Below, piece by piece: positions 26,475-35,807 of a stretch of 64,000 nt of DNA (positions within the stretch are counted from its first letter, which is position 1; each line of letters opens with the position of its first letter). Position numbers and translations under genes: made by a program. The DNA is from Nostoc sp. MG11. Lineage in GTDB: Bacteria; Cyanobacteriota; Cyanobacteriia; Cyanobacteriales; Nostocaceae. The notes below the pieces were generated by a model, which saw nothing but the letters and a program-made list of their open reading frames with translations, had not been told where the DNA came from and made no database searches. The stretch lies in contig NZ_JACXXN010000020.1 of assembly GCF_014904695.1 (NCBI RefSeq), positions 42,281 through 106,280 on the forward strand. The letters are read 5' to 3'.

Positions 26475-29273
26475 ATGCGAATTCCCACCGCAACTTATCG
26501 AATTCAGTTTACACCTCAATTTGGCTTTGAAAACGCTAGAGCGATCGCCGCTTATTTAGCAGACTTAGGCATTTCTGACCTATATGCCTCTCCCATTTTC
26601 AAAGCACGATCTGGCAGTACGCATGGCTACGATATAGTAGATGCCACTCAACTCAATCCAGAATTAGGAACTACCGAGTCGTTTGATGCGCTAGTTGGCG
26701 AACTACAATCCCTTGGTATGGGATGGTTACAAGACATTGTACCCAATCACATGGCGTATACCAGCGAAAACCACTACTTAGTGGACGTATTAGAACACGG
26801 GCCAGATTCCAGCTATACCGACTACTTTGATTTAAGTTGGAATGCTCCATTTGGCGATCGCCAAGAGCGAATTCTGGCTCCTTTGCTGGGAGACTTCTAC
26901 GGTGTATCTTTGGAAAACAGAGACATTCAGCTGCAATACGAACAAAACGGTTTAACCGTGAACTATTACAGCTTAAAACTACCGCTGCGGTTAGAGTCTT
27001 ACACAAAATTTCTCACCCATAATCTGGGCAAACTCACGCGTACACTGGGACGCAATCATCCCGATTTCATTAAGTTATTAGGGATTCTCTACATTCTCAA
27101 AAATGTGCCTTCAGAAGTTGCAGGGAAACAGCGACAAGACCAGATCGCATTTATTAAAGGATTAGTTTGGGAACTCTATAGTACAAACGATGCCATCCGC
27201 GAGTTCGTTGACGAAAACCTCGAAATCTTTAACGGAGAAAAAGGCAATTCAGAGAGCTTTAACCTGCTAGATGAATTACTAAATGATCAATTTTACCGTC
27301 TCGCCTTTTGGAAGGTGGGAGCGGAAGAAATGAACTACCGCCGTTTCTTTACTGTTAACGAACTAATTTCTGTGAAAGTTGAAGAACTGCGGGTGTTTAA
27401 TAACACTCATAGCTTGATTCAAAAACTGGTTGAGGAAGGAAAATTTACTGGGTTACGAATTGACCATATTGATGGACTTTATAACCCATTCCAGTATCTA
27501 GAACGTCTCCAGGAAAAGATGGGAGATGTATATATTACTGTTGAAAAAATATTGGAACTTACCGAAGATTTACCAGAAAATTGGTTAATTAAAGGTACGT
27601 CTGGATACGACTTTTTGAATTATGTAAATGGTGTGTTTTGCCAATGTGAAAATGAATCAAGGTTCGATAGAATTTACTATAACTTTATTGGTTCGAGAGT
27701 AGATTATGCATCGTTGGTGAAAGAGAAAAAGCACCTGATATTAGAAAAGAACTTAGCAGGTGACATTGATAATCTAGCTCTGTTGTTGAAGAATATTTCT
27801 AGCAAATATCGCTATGGCAATGACTTTACGCTGAATGGACTAAAACGAGCGATCGCCGAAGTGTTGACTTTGTTCCCGATTTACCGCACCTACATTACTC
27901 CCGATGGTATCCAGGATAGCGATCGCGACTGCATTCAGGAAGTAATTCGCCAAGCTAAAGAACAAACGCCCCTGTTGCAGCATGAGTTGACCTTTATCGA
28001 AAAGCTGATGCTACTGGAGTTTGATAACTCTCTGACTCAAACAGAACGCGAGCAGTGGATATATTTTGTACTACGAATGCAGCAATACAGCGGCCCACTA
28101 ATGGCCAAAGGTGTAGAAGACACCACGCTATATGTTTATAACCGCTTGCTGTCGCTCAATGAAGTGGGGGGTAATCCCAGTCATTTTGGTATAAACTTAG
28201 CTGACTTTCACGCTTTTAACCAAAAGCATCAAGCAACGTGGCCCCACACGATGAACACCACAGCCACTCACGATACCAAGCGCGGTGAAGATGTGCGAGC
28301 AAGGTTAAATGTGCTATCAGAGATTCCTGATGAATGGGAACAGCAGGTAAATACCTGGAGCGCGATTAATCGAGGACATCGCAGCGAGCGCCACGGCTTT
28401 GCTATACCAGATCGTAACGATGAGTATTTTTTATATCAAACGCTAGTGGGCGCGTTTCCTTTTACCGAACAAGAACATGAGTCTTTCGTAGAACGAGTTA
28501 AAGACTACATAATTAAGGCAATTCGGGAAGCTAAAGTCCATACCGCATGGTTACGACCTGACAGCGAATACGAAGAAGCATGTGCTACTTTTATTGAGAA
28601 AGTGCTAGACCCATCCATCTCAGCAGAATTTCTAGAAGCTTTTCGCCCCTTTCAAGAAAGGATTGCAGACTATGGTATTTTCAATTCCCTTTCCCAGACT
28701 TTACTAAAGATTACTGCACCCGGTGTACCTGATTTATACCAAGGAACGGAACTTTGGGAGTTGAGTTTGGTTGATCCAGACAACCGCCGTACCGTAGATT
28801 TTGAGCAGCGACGAGCTTATTTGAGTGCCATTCAGAAACAGGCGAAGACAGACATTCTCGTCTTAATTCAGGAGTTGCTGAGCTACAAAACAGATGGCAG
28901 AATCAAACTGTTTTTAACGACTCAATTACTGAAGGCAAGAACAGACTATCTTTCATTATTTCGAGATGGTGACTATTTGCCGTTAGAAATTCAGGGAACT
29001 TACGCCAATCACATTGTTGCTTTTGCGCGGCGACAGGGGAATCAAACAGCGATCGCGATCGCGCCTCGCTTTCTCACCAGCCTCATCCAACCTGGAGAAT
29101 ATCCTTTGGGCGAGTCAGTATGGCAAGATACGCACCTGCAATTACCCGCCGGAAGTTCCTTTACCTGGAACAACGTCTTGACTCAGCAATCCTTACAGGC
29201 TAAAGAAACGCTATCCATCGGAGCAGCTCTAGCGCATTTTCCAGTTGCTCTGTTGGTTAGTAGTGCTGAGTGA
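26475..29273 (+). CDS. treY: malto-oligosyltrehalose synthase
   Basis: A 932-residue GH13 enzyme that turns the reducing-end bond of maltodextrins into an alpha,alpha-1,1 trehalose linkage. Motifs are typical: TYRIQFTPQFGFENARAIAA at the N-terminus, DLYASPIFKARSGSTHGYD, WLQDIVPNHMAY, GLRIDHIDGLYNP with the nucleophile Asp, ITVEKILE with the acid Glu, and MNTTATHDTKRGEDVRARL. Length matches the family. It is 122 bases after treZ and feeds its product to it. Confidence 0.96.
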   Translation: MRIPTATYRIQFTPQFGFENARAIAAYLADLGISDLYASPIFKARSGSTHGYDIVDATQLNPELGTTESFDALVGELQSLGMGWLQDIVPNHMAYTSENHYLVDVLEHGPDSSYTDYFDLSWNAPFGDRQERILAPLLGDFYGVSLENRDIQLQYEQNGLTVNYYSLKLPLRLESYTKFLTHNLGKLTRTLGRNHPDFIKLLGILYILKNVPSEVAGKQRQDQIAFIKGLVWELYSTNDAIREFVDENLEIFNGEKGNSESFNLLDELLNDQFYRLAFWKVGAEEMNYRRFFTVNELISVKVEELRVFNNTHSLIQKLVEEGKFTGLRIDHIDGLYNPFQYLERLQEKMGDVYITVEKILELTEDLPENWLIKGTSGYDFLNYVNGVFCQCENESRFDRIYYNFIGSRVDYASLVKEKKHLILEKNLAGDIDNLALLLKNISSKYRYGNDFTLNGLKRAIAEVLTLFPIYRTYITPDGIQDSDRDCIQEVIRQAKEQTPLLQHELTFIEKLMLLEFDNSLTQTEREQWIYFVLRMQQYSGPLMAKGVEDTTLYVYNRLLSLNEVGGNPSHFGINLADFHAFNQKHQATWPHTMNTTATHDTKRGEDVRARLNVLSEIPDEWEQQVNTWSAINRGHRSERHGFAIPDRNDEYFLYQTLVGAFPFTEQEHESFVERVKDYIIKAIREAKVHTAWLRPDSEYEEACATFIEKVLDPSISAEFLEAFRPFQERIADYGIFNSLSQTLLKITAPGVPDLYQGTELWELSLVDPDNRRTVDFEQRRAYLSAIQKQAKTDILVLIQELLSYKTDGRIKLFLTTQLLKARTDYLSLFRDGDYLPLEIQGTYANHIVAFARRQGNQTAIAIAPRFLTSLIQPGEYPLGESVWQDTHLQLPAGSSFTWNNVLTQQSLQAKETLSIGAALAHFPVALLVSSAE

Positions 29274-29767
29274 AAAGATAAATCTGTCTCACACAGAGGA
29301 GCCAGTCGCGTGGGCGGGTTTCCCGACTTGAGCGAACTGGCGTCGCGCAGAGACGCAGAGAGTAAGAGTAACATCGTAAAAACTCTGCGTTCCTTTGCGG
29401 TTTCCTTTGTCTTGAAAAGTTTCCTAGGTCGGGCTAACCCTCCTTTTCCTAGCAAAGACGCTACGCGAACAGAACTTTTCGCTGCGTCCCTCTGCGTTTA
29501 AAAAATCAGGACTTACGCACTCAGATCCCCCAACCCCCTTAAAAAGGGGGCTTTAGAAGTTCCCCCCTTAAAAAGGGGAGCCAGCGCGGTCTTCTCCCAA
29601 CGCGAAGTAGCGTCTCCAAGAGTTGGGGAGACGCAATCATGCGATGGGGTCTCCCCAAGTGGAGCGACTGGCGGGGGCTAAGGGGGATCTAGGTTTCAGG
29701 CTTCAGTGCGTAAGTTCTAAAAATAATTCCGAACTCTTTAACACCCCGTCAAGTTGAAAATGATATT
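29274..29767. repeat. intergenic cluster of dispersed repeats
   Basis: A gap of almost 500 bases before treH made mostly of repeated material. It contains G/C-run arms (CCCCCAACCCCCTTAAAAAG and CCCCCTTAAAAAGGGG near 29525-29580), a segment with AGAGACGCAGAGAG, and GAACTCTGCGTTCC-like text also common in Nostoc spacers. No protein gene is supported. A promoter for treH would have to lie in its right part. Confidence 0.7.
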
Positions 29768-31279
29768 ATGACCACTTCACCAGCACTTGCAACCGCGCAG
29801 ATTGACGCGGTACGGGCCCACATAAAAAAAACGTGGAAAACGTTGACGCGATCACACGAACACTTGTTGCAATCTGCAAAGGATACCAAGCTAGACCACA
29901 AAACAGAAACTCCCTGGATTGTCTACATTTCCCCCCAAGAAGACTGTCCCAACGTTCAAACTGTGTTGGAGCGATCACTATCTCCCAAAGAGATGCAACA
30001 AATGGAAATTCGCACTCTACCAACCGAAGTTGAGGCGATTCGAGATCATGGATTGCTATACCTACCAGGACCTTATGTCGTACCAGGTGGTCGCTTTAAC
30101 GAAATGTATGGCTGGGATAGCTACTTTATCCTGCTGGGACTATTACGGGATGAGGAATGGGATCTAGCAAAAAGTCAAGTCGATCAACTGCTTTACCAAG
30201 TGCAACATTACGGCACTATCCTCAATTCCAACCGGACTTACATGCTGTCGCGATCGCAGCCCCCCGTCCTCAGTATGATGGTTCTAGCTCTATTCCAGCA
30301 CACCCAGGATGAAGAGTGGCTGAGGTCAGCCGTACCACTGCTTGAGCAATTTTACTACTATTGGGTAGTACCGCCCCACCTAAATCCCGCCACAGGTCTG
30401 TCCCGATTCTACGCTTTTGGGGAAGGCCCCGCGCCGGAAGTTTTGTTTTCCGAGCAGGATGAGCAAGGACGAAGCCATTACGATCGCGTCAAGGAGTACT
30501 ATAAAACGTTTGAGATTGATGATTATGATGTCAGTCTTTACTATGACCGGGAAAATGACGAACTAACCCACCTTTTTTACAAGGGCGATCGCACCATGCG
30601 CGAGTCCGGTTTTGACATTACTAACCGATTTGGCCCTTTCAGCGTTGATATCCTCCATTACGCTCCCGTGTGCCTCAACAGTTTGCTGTATCAGATGGAA
30701 CAAGACCTAGCGCAAATTAACGATATGCTAGGTAACGAAGAACTGGTGCAGCAATGGCGCGAGCGGGCAGATATCCGCCGCGATCGCATTGATCAGTGCC
30801 TCTGGGATGAAGAACAGGGACTATATCTGGATTATCACTTCCAAAGCGGAGAACGCCGCCGCTACGAGTTTGCCACTACGTTCTATCCTTTATGGATGGG
30901 ACTAGCTTCAGATGCACAAGCCAAACGCGTCGCCGAAAATCTCTCTTTATTTGAAGCACCAGGAGGAATCTTTACTAGTACTCGCGTCACAGGTAATCAA
31001 TGGGATGCCCCCTTCGGTTGGGCACCACTGACGTTGATTGCAGTCTTGGGACTTCACCGCTATGGGTATCATCAAGAGGGTGATCGCATTGCTCAAAAGT
31101 TCCTTATCATGGTCATTGATGAATTTAAGCGTCACAAAACGTTAGTCGAGAAATACGATGTTGAACACTGTTCTGCCAACGTCTCCGACGAAATTTGTTT
31201 TGGCTACAGTTCCAACGAAGTTGGTTTTGGCTGGACTAATGGAGTGATTCTAGAACTCCTAGCAGCATTGAATTTATAA
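29768..31279 (+). CDS. treH: trehalase, GH37 family
   Basis: A 503-residue enzyme hydrolysing trehalose to two glucose. The family signature PGGRFNEMYGWDSYF is at residues 106-120 and the second signature, QWDAPFGWAP, near residue 415. FDITNRFGPFSVDI lies mid-protein. No signal peptide, so it acts on intracellular trehalose. Anabaena has the same three genes together, where loss of treH raises trehalose and drought tolerance, as I recall. The 494-base spacer suggests separate control from treZY. Confidence 0.95.
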   Translation: MTTSPALATAQIDAVRAHIKKTWKTLTRSHEHLLQSAKDTKLDHKTETPWIVYISPQEDCPNVQTVLERSLSPKEMQQMEIRTLPTEVEAIRDHGLLYLPGPYVVPGGRFNEMYGWDSYFILLGLLRDEEWDLAKSQVDQLLYQVQHYGTILNSNRTYMLSRSQPPVLSMMVLALFQHTQDEEWLRSAVPLLEQFYYYWVVPPHLNPATGLSRFYAFGEGPAPEVLFSEQDEQGRSHYDRVKEYYKTFEIDDYDVSLYYDRENDELTHLFYKGDRTMRESGFDITNRFGPFSVDILHYAPVCLNSLLYQMEQDLAQINDMLGNEELVQQWRERADIRRDRIDQCLWDEEQGLYLDYHFQSGERRRYEFATTFYPLWMGLASDAQAKRVAENLSLFEAPGGIFTSTRVTGNQWDAPFGWAPLTLIAVLGLHRYGYHQEGDRIAQKFLIMVIDEFKRHKTLVEKYDVEHCSANVSDEICFGYSSNEVGFGWTNGVILELLAALNL

Positions 31280-31305
31280 CACAATTTGTACGGACGATAA
31301 TCTCT

Positions 31306-31334
31306 GTAGAGACGTTGCAATGCAACGTCTCTAC
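31306..31334. repeat. 29-base near-perfect palindrome after treH
   Basis: GTAGAGACGTTGCA and TGCAACGTCTCTAC flank a single A. It lies between convergent treH and the Uma2 gene and belongs to the GTAGAGACG palindromes also seen at 32090-32117 and, in core, at 9478-9500. Confidence 0.8.
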
Positions 31335-31342
31335 TTATTACG

Positions 31343-31948
31343 TTAGCTTGGCATAACATCATCAAGTTTGAGTTGCAAGTTTGGAAATAGGTAAGATGTA
31401 ATTGCGTCTCCAAGACGATATTGTTGCTGTTGATATGTACTGTTAATTAATTGGCAGACTGTAAAAGTGGGTTGTTTAGGATTACCAATAAATTGCAAAC
31501 CTCCTAAACCACGAAAGTCTATAATCCAGTATTCTGGAATATTTAGAAAGGCATATTCTTCAACTTTTCTAGCATAGTCATCTTGCCAATTTGTACTAAC
31601 AACTTCGGCAACAAGTTTAATTGTATTACCATTACAAATAATCGGCTCTTTTTGCCAAAGTGGTTCGTTATTAAGTTCTGCTTTATCTAGAACAATGACA
31701 TCAGGACGTAGTGCTGTAGCTTCGGCAGCAGGTGGCTTAATCAAACAACTTTTTGGAATCAGCCAGTTTAAATTAGAACGAAGAATTTCGACATAGATTC
31801 TACCAGCAATGCTCCCTGAAACTTCTTCATGAGGGCCTGTAGGCTCCATGTCGCGCAGTTCTCCGTCAATGAGTTCGTAGTGGGGATTATCCCCATATTC
31901 AGTTATGAATTGCTCGAAAGTTAACAATTTGGGTGGAGTGTAAGTCAT
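31343..31948 (-). CDS. Uma2 (DUF820) family PD-(D/E)XK protein
   Basis: A 201-residue member of the Uma2 family, greatly expanded in cyanobacteria. The restriction-nuclease-like fold is recognised by LRPDVIVLDK (Asp), IKLVAEVVSTNWQDDYARK (Glu and Lys) and EEYAFLNIPEYWIIDFRG. The N-terminal FEQFITEYGDNPHYELIDGE is typical. Nuclease activity is predicted; the biological role of the family is unknown. It stands alone between two palindromes. Confidence 0.9.
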   Translation of the reverse strand: MTYTPPKLLTFEQFITEYGDNPHYELIDGELRDMEPTGPHEEVSGSIAGRIYVEILRSNLNWLIPKSCLIKPPAAEATALRPDVIVLDKAELNNEPLWQKEPIICNGNTIKLVAEVVSTNWQDDYARKVEEYAFLNIPEYWIIDFRGLGGLQFIGNPKQPTFTVCQLINSTYQQQQYRLGDAITSYLFPNLQLKLDDVMPS

Positions 31949-32089
31949 AGGTCATGTTTTTAGATAAGACCTTGAGCTGTTATGGGCTTATTTTAACGCC
32001 CTCATAGTGGAGCGATCGCACTTAGAGACTTCCAATTAAATACAGTAATTTTCAAATGAGTAAAGTACACCCAATTTATAGCAGATCTT

Positions 32090-32117
32090 GTAGAGACGCG
32101 ATTAATCGCGTCTCTAC
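32090..32117. repeat. 28-base perfect palindrome
   Basis: GTAGAGACGCGATT is followed directly by its exact reverse complement. It is placed eight bases past the eboD stop and may end that transcript or be a mobile-type dispersed repeat. Confidence 0.85.
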
Positions 32118-32124
32118 TCAATAA

Positions 32125-33333
32125 TTAATGCGAAAGTTCCCAATCGCGCAGCATCGAAATAGCATCTTTGTATAAAGACAGATCTACCTGATTAACTTCC
32201 ATTCCCTGACCGATTCTTTCTAGTAAGGTGATTGTCAATTTTCCCCCTAAGTGTTCACGGAACTCAGTAAGTCCTTTAAATACACAATGAGGATGATCTG
32301 GTTGATGTAATTGATCTGCCAATTCAGATACGTACAAAGTGAATCCTAGTTTCTTGAGTGTGCCTAAAACCTGTTTCCATTCTGATTGCAACAGCAGCCC
32401 TGTTAAATATGAGTAGGTACTATCTAAAGCAATGCCGATCGCCACAGCTTCACCATGACGTAAACTGTAATTCGTTAAATGTTCTAGTTTGTGAGCAGCC
32501 CAGTGTCCAAAATCCAAAGGACGCGATGAACCCATTTCAAAAGGATCACCACTACCAGCAATATGCTCTAAGTGCAACTGGGAACACCGATAGATTAGCT
32601 TTTCCATGATGTCCATGTCTCGGTTAGCCAATTTATCGGCATAAGTCATAATGAAATCGAAGAAATCTGCATCTTTAATCAGCGCCACTTTCACAGCTTC
32701 AGCAATGCCCGATCGCCAATCTCGATCATCAAGAGTGGTTAGAAAATCTAAGTCATTCAATACAGCATAAGGTGGCATAAATGTGCCAAGAAAGTTTTTC
32801 TTGCCGAAGGCATTGATTCCGTTTTTTACCCCGACGCCTGAATCATTTTGCCCTAATACTGTAGTCGGTACTCGCAACAACCGAATTCCTCGGTGAGCAG
32901 TTGTTGCTGCATATCCCACCATATCCAGCACAGCTCCACCTCCGATTGCTAAAACGTAGGAGTGGCGACACAATCCAGCTACATTGATGATCTGATGAAT
33001 TTGATCGATGAATCTTGGCTCATTTTTGACTGTTTCTCCACCAGATACTATTATCGGCTCACTACTCAGAGTGAATACATCTCTATAGCCCTGAGCGTAA
33101 ATTGATAATTTTTTGAGCAATTCATCTTGGTATTTTAATAGTCCTCCATCTACTACTACCACCACTTTCTTTGGAGTTGTCTCTCCGTTTCCAGCAATCA
33201 CTTGTGCTAGTAAAGGATTGTCTAATTGAAACAAACCTCTAGTAAAGTGAACATCATAGTTGAAGGTTACGCGGACACATTGCTTTAGTGGTTGTAGACT
33301 GAGACTAGTTTTTTGTTTAGTGTACATTTTCAT
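32125..33333 (-). CDS. eboD: EboD-like sugar-phosphate cyclase (3-dehydroquinate synthase fold)
   Basis: A 402-residue protein of the 3-dehydroquinate synthase/sedoheptulose-7-phosphate cyclase superfamily. Visible are IGGGAVLDMVGYAATTAHRG (NAD site), RVPTTVLGQNDSGVGVKNGI, WRSGIAEAVKVALIKD and the metal-site FGHWAAHKLEHLTNYSLRHG. The context, divergent from eboA, identifies it as the ebo cluster's EboD and not the shikimate enzyme. It probably forms a cyclitol from a sugar phosphate; the true product is unknown. Confidence 0.85.
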   Translation of the reverse strand: MKMYTKQKTSLSLQPLKQCVRVTFNYDVHFTRGLFQLDNPLLAQVIAGNGETTPKKVVVVVDGGLLKYQDELLKKLSIYAQGYRDVFTLSSEPIIVSGGETVKNEPRFIDQIHQIINVAGLCRHSYVLAIGGGAVLDMVGYAATTAHRGIRLLRVPTTVLGQNDSGVGVKNGINAFGKKNFLGTFMPPYAVLNDLDFLTTLDDRDWRSGIAEAVKVALIKDADFFDFIMTYADKLANRDMDIMEKLIYRCSQLHLEHIAGSGDPFEMGSSRPLDFGHWAAHKLEHLTNYSLRHGEAVAIGIALDSTYSYLTGLLLQSEWKQVLGTLKKLGFTLYVSELADQLHQPDHPHCVFKGLTEFREHLGGKLTITLLERIGQGMEVNQVDLSLYKDAISMLRDWELSH

Positions 33334-33792
33334 AGGATTACTTTCTATTTACTTGTAAATGAATGGATTATTCCAAGTATAATCAATAGCAAATTGACAA
33401 ACAGCAATCTATTCCAGAGCTTGAAGCTGGGAATAATTCAGAATTAATAAATGATGGGTTGCAAATGTTTTATACCTAGTGAATAAAGTTAAAAAATAAC
33501 ATTTATTCGCAAATTTATTTGACGCCTAGATTGTTACTAGGATGTTTGCAATAGATAACATTATTGCATAAAGTCAGAAGTTTATTATTAAGCTAAATCC
33601 AGATTTACTGTAGTTAAAATGACATCTTTACAGTATCTTATTTAAAGTGGGTAGATTTTTATAGATTCAGTAAATATATTATCTTAATAATATATTCTGT
33701 AACTCGTATAATAATAGGGTATCAATTTTAGTAGCAAGTTTTATACTTGTATTATTAGAGAAAACCGTTGGAAAACTTCTCCTGAATTAATC
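33334..33792. promoter_or_regulatory. divergent eboD/eboA control region
   Basis: A very AT-rich 459-base region. It includes AATATATTATCTTAATAATATATT (an imperfect inverted repeat, about 33674-33697) and a -10-like TATAATAATA near 33717. It must carry promoters in both directions. In Nostoc the ebo genes respond to UV-A with the scytonemin genes, so a sensor-regulated site is plausible but none is identified. Confidence 0.5.
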
Positions 33793-34674
33793 ATGAGTAG
33801 GGTAAACAAGTTACTGCATCACTGGCTATTACAGTCTGCTTCAGAGAAAGCTACTGCCTGGCTAGAAGAAAAACAGGCGCAGATTGCTAGCGGCGCTGCT
33901 GAGCGAGTGTTTTTCACGGCTTTTAGTGCTGTGCCGCGTTATCTAGGTAAAGAGGATTTGCAGTTAACATCCCAAGACTTGGAAGCAGCACAGGAAGTTC
34001 TCCCCGGCTGGTTTCCTGGTCATTGGAGTGTAGATCAAGCAGGTCGGACACTCTTGCTTTTAGCTTTGCCCCATGAGAATGCACAGGAGTACGTGCGATC
34101 GCTTGATAAAGTCTTCACTTCTGCCGATATGGGAGAGTTAGTTGCCCTTTATCAAAGTTTGCCTCTGTTGCCACACCCAGAGTTACATCGCCAACGCGCT
34201 GCTGAGGGAATTCGCAGCAATATGAGTAATGTTTTCCAATCCATAGCACTACGAAACCCTTACCCTGCGGATTATTTAGACGATGCTGCTTGGAATCAGA
34301 TGGTGCTGAAGGCGGTGTTTGTAGACAGTCCTTTGCATCTCATCTGGGGTTTAGATCGCCGTGCTAACCCAGAATTAGCAAAAATGTTGACAAACTATGC
34401 TCATGAACGTTGGGCAGCCAAACGCTCAGTTACGCCAGAACTTTGGCGATCTGTGGGGCCGTTTGCCGATACTGCAATGCTGGCTGATCTGGAAAAAGTG
34501 CTAGCTAATGGGGATACAGTCGAGCAAGAAGCAGCAGCGCTAGCTTGTGCTCAATCGCCTTTACCCGAAGCACAAGCACTACTCTCCCGTTACCCAGATT
34601 TACAGACATCTGTTCAAAAAGGTCATCTGACTTGGAGCAGTTTCAGCCGCGATCGCCTCTTTGTTTATAAGTGA
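33793..34674 (+). CDS. eboA: EboA
   Basis: A 293-residue soluble protein of the EboA family; no catalytic motif is apparent. It has helix-rich, HEAT-like sections (KATAWLEEKQAQIASGAAER, RQRAAEGIRSNMSNVFQSIA) and the ending AQALLSRYPDLQTSVQKGHL. Identification rests on position as first gene of eboA-B-C-E-F, in the expected order, and on remembered sequence. Work in Nostoc punctiforme links the cluster to moving a scytonemin precursor to the periplasm. Confidence 0.85.
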   Translation: MSRVNKLLHHWLLQSASEKATAWLEEKQAQIASGAAERVFFTAFSAVPRYLGKEDLQLTSQDLEAAQEVLPGWFPGHWSVDQAGRTLLLLALPHENAQEYVRSLDKVFTSADMGELVALYQSLPLLPHPELHRQRAAEGIRSNMSNVFQSIALRNPYPADYLDDAAWNQMVLKAVFVDSPLHLIWGLDRRANPELAKMLTNYAHERWAAKRSVTPELWRSVGPFADTAMLADLEKVLANGDTVEQEAAALACAQSPLPEAQALLSRYPDLQTSVQKGHLTWSSFSRDRLFVYK

Positions 34675-34768
34675 AAGAGGGAAAAAGGGGAAAGGTTAAA
34701 GGGATAGTTTTTTCCTTTCCCCCTTACCCATTTCCCAATTGCCCAATCCCAAATTATTAAACTACATC

Positions 34769-35677
34769 ATGATGTACATCGATCCTCACATTCACATGTG
34801 TTCCCGTACTACCTACGATTACCTAGTAATGCGGGAATACGGCATTGTTGCCGTTATTGAACCAGCTTTTTGGTTAGGACAACCCCGAACTAACGCTGGC
34901 ACATTCAAAGACTACTTCAGCAGTCTTGTGGGGTGGGAACGGTTTCGTGCCAATCAGTTTGGCATCCAACACTACTGCACAATCGGCTTAAACCCAAAAG
35001 AAGCTAACAACGAGGCGTTAGCAGCAGAAGTTATGGAACTGCTACCGCTTTATGCTTGTAAAGAAGGAGTTGTCGCCATTGGCGAAATTGGCTATGACGA
35101 CATGACAGAAGCAGAGGATAAATACTTTTGTCAACAATTAGAATTAGCTAAAGAACTGGATATGCTGGTGCTGATTCATACACCACATCGTAATAAGAAA
35201 GAGGGAGCCAGCCGCAGTATGGATCGCTGTATTGAATATGGCCTAGATCCCTCACAAGTAGTTATTGACCACAACAACGAGGAAACCGTTGAGGAAGTAC
35301 TAGAACGCGGTTTTTGGGCAGCTTTCACAATTTACCCAAAGACGAAAATGGGTAACGCCAGAATGGTGGAGATTGTCCGTCAGTATGGACGCGATCGCAT
35401 CATTGTGGATAGTAGTGCTGATTGGGGTATTAGCGATCCTTTAGCAGTCCCGAAAACGGCTCAATTGATGTTAGAAAGGGGCATTCCTGAAGAACATGTA
35501 CGAGCAGTTTGTTACGAAAATGCCCTAGCTGCTTATAGTCAAACTGGGCAAATGCAAGCATCAGACTGGCTTAATCCTGCATCTGTTGATCAACTTCAGC
35601 AGTTCAATGGCAATTCTGTATTACGGGGACAGGAACCAGGAATCAAGTCAGTTTCAGATTATGTACTGATTGAATAG
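34769..35677 (+). CDS. eboB: EboB, TatD-like metal-dependent hydrolase
   Basis: About 302 residues from ATG 34769; the frame opens earlier at a TTG. The TIM-barrel amidohydrolase signs are YIDPHIHMCSRTTYDY (His-x-His), VVAIGEIGYDDMTEAED (metal Glu), VLIHTPHRNKKEG (His), VVIDHNNEETVEEVL and IIVDSSADWGISD (Asp). TatD relatives act on nucleic acids or on phosphorylated small molecules; the substrate here is unknown. Second gene of the ebo operon. Confidence 0.88.
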   Translation: MMYIDPHIHMCSRTTYDYLVMREYGIVAVIEPAFWLGQPRTNAGTFKDYFSSLVGWERFRANQFGIQHYCTIGLNPKEANNEALAAEVMELLPLYACKEGVVAIGEIGYDDMTEAEDKYFCQQLELAKELDMLVLIHTPHRNKKEGASRSMDRCIEYGLDPSQVVIDHNNEETVEEVLERGFWAAFTIYPKTKMGNARMVEIVRQYGRDRIIVDSSADWGISDPLAVPKTAQLMLERGIPEEHVRAVCYENALAAYSQTGQMQASDWLNPASVDQLQQFNGNSVLRGQEPGIKSVSDYVLIE

Positions 35678-35717
35678 AAAATCATTCATATATGCACATC
35701 AATCAAAGAGTACTTGT

Positions 35718-35762
35718 AACCACAGATAAACACCGATGAGTTATCTGTGTTTATCTGTGGTT
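35718..35762 (+). repeat. 16-bp perfect hairpin between eboB and eboC
   Basis: AACCACAGATAAACAC pairs with GTGTTTATCTGTGGTT around a 13-base loop and is followed by TTATTTCT. It might terminate part of the eboAB transcripts. A related sequence occurs at about 50705-50745, so it is a dispersed palindrome. Confidence 0.75.
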
Positions 35763-35791
35763 TTATTTCTATCAATTTGAGAAATTAGTAA

Positions 35792-35798
35792 TTAAGGA
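35792..35798 (+). promoter_or_regulatory. strong Shine-Dalgarno before eboC
   Basis: AAGGAGG nine bases before the ATG is a near-ideal anti-16S match, stronger than those of the neighbouring genes, and fixes the eboC start. Confidence 0.7.
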
Positions 35799-35807
35799 GG
35801 CATACCA

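Noticed and set aside
32125..33333. aroB (shikimate 3-dehydroquinate synthase)
   Set aside because: Context with eboA-F and sequence features fit the EboD branch of the cyclase superfamily better.
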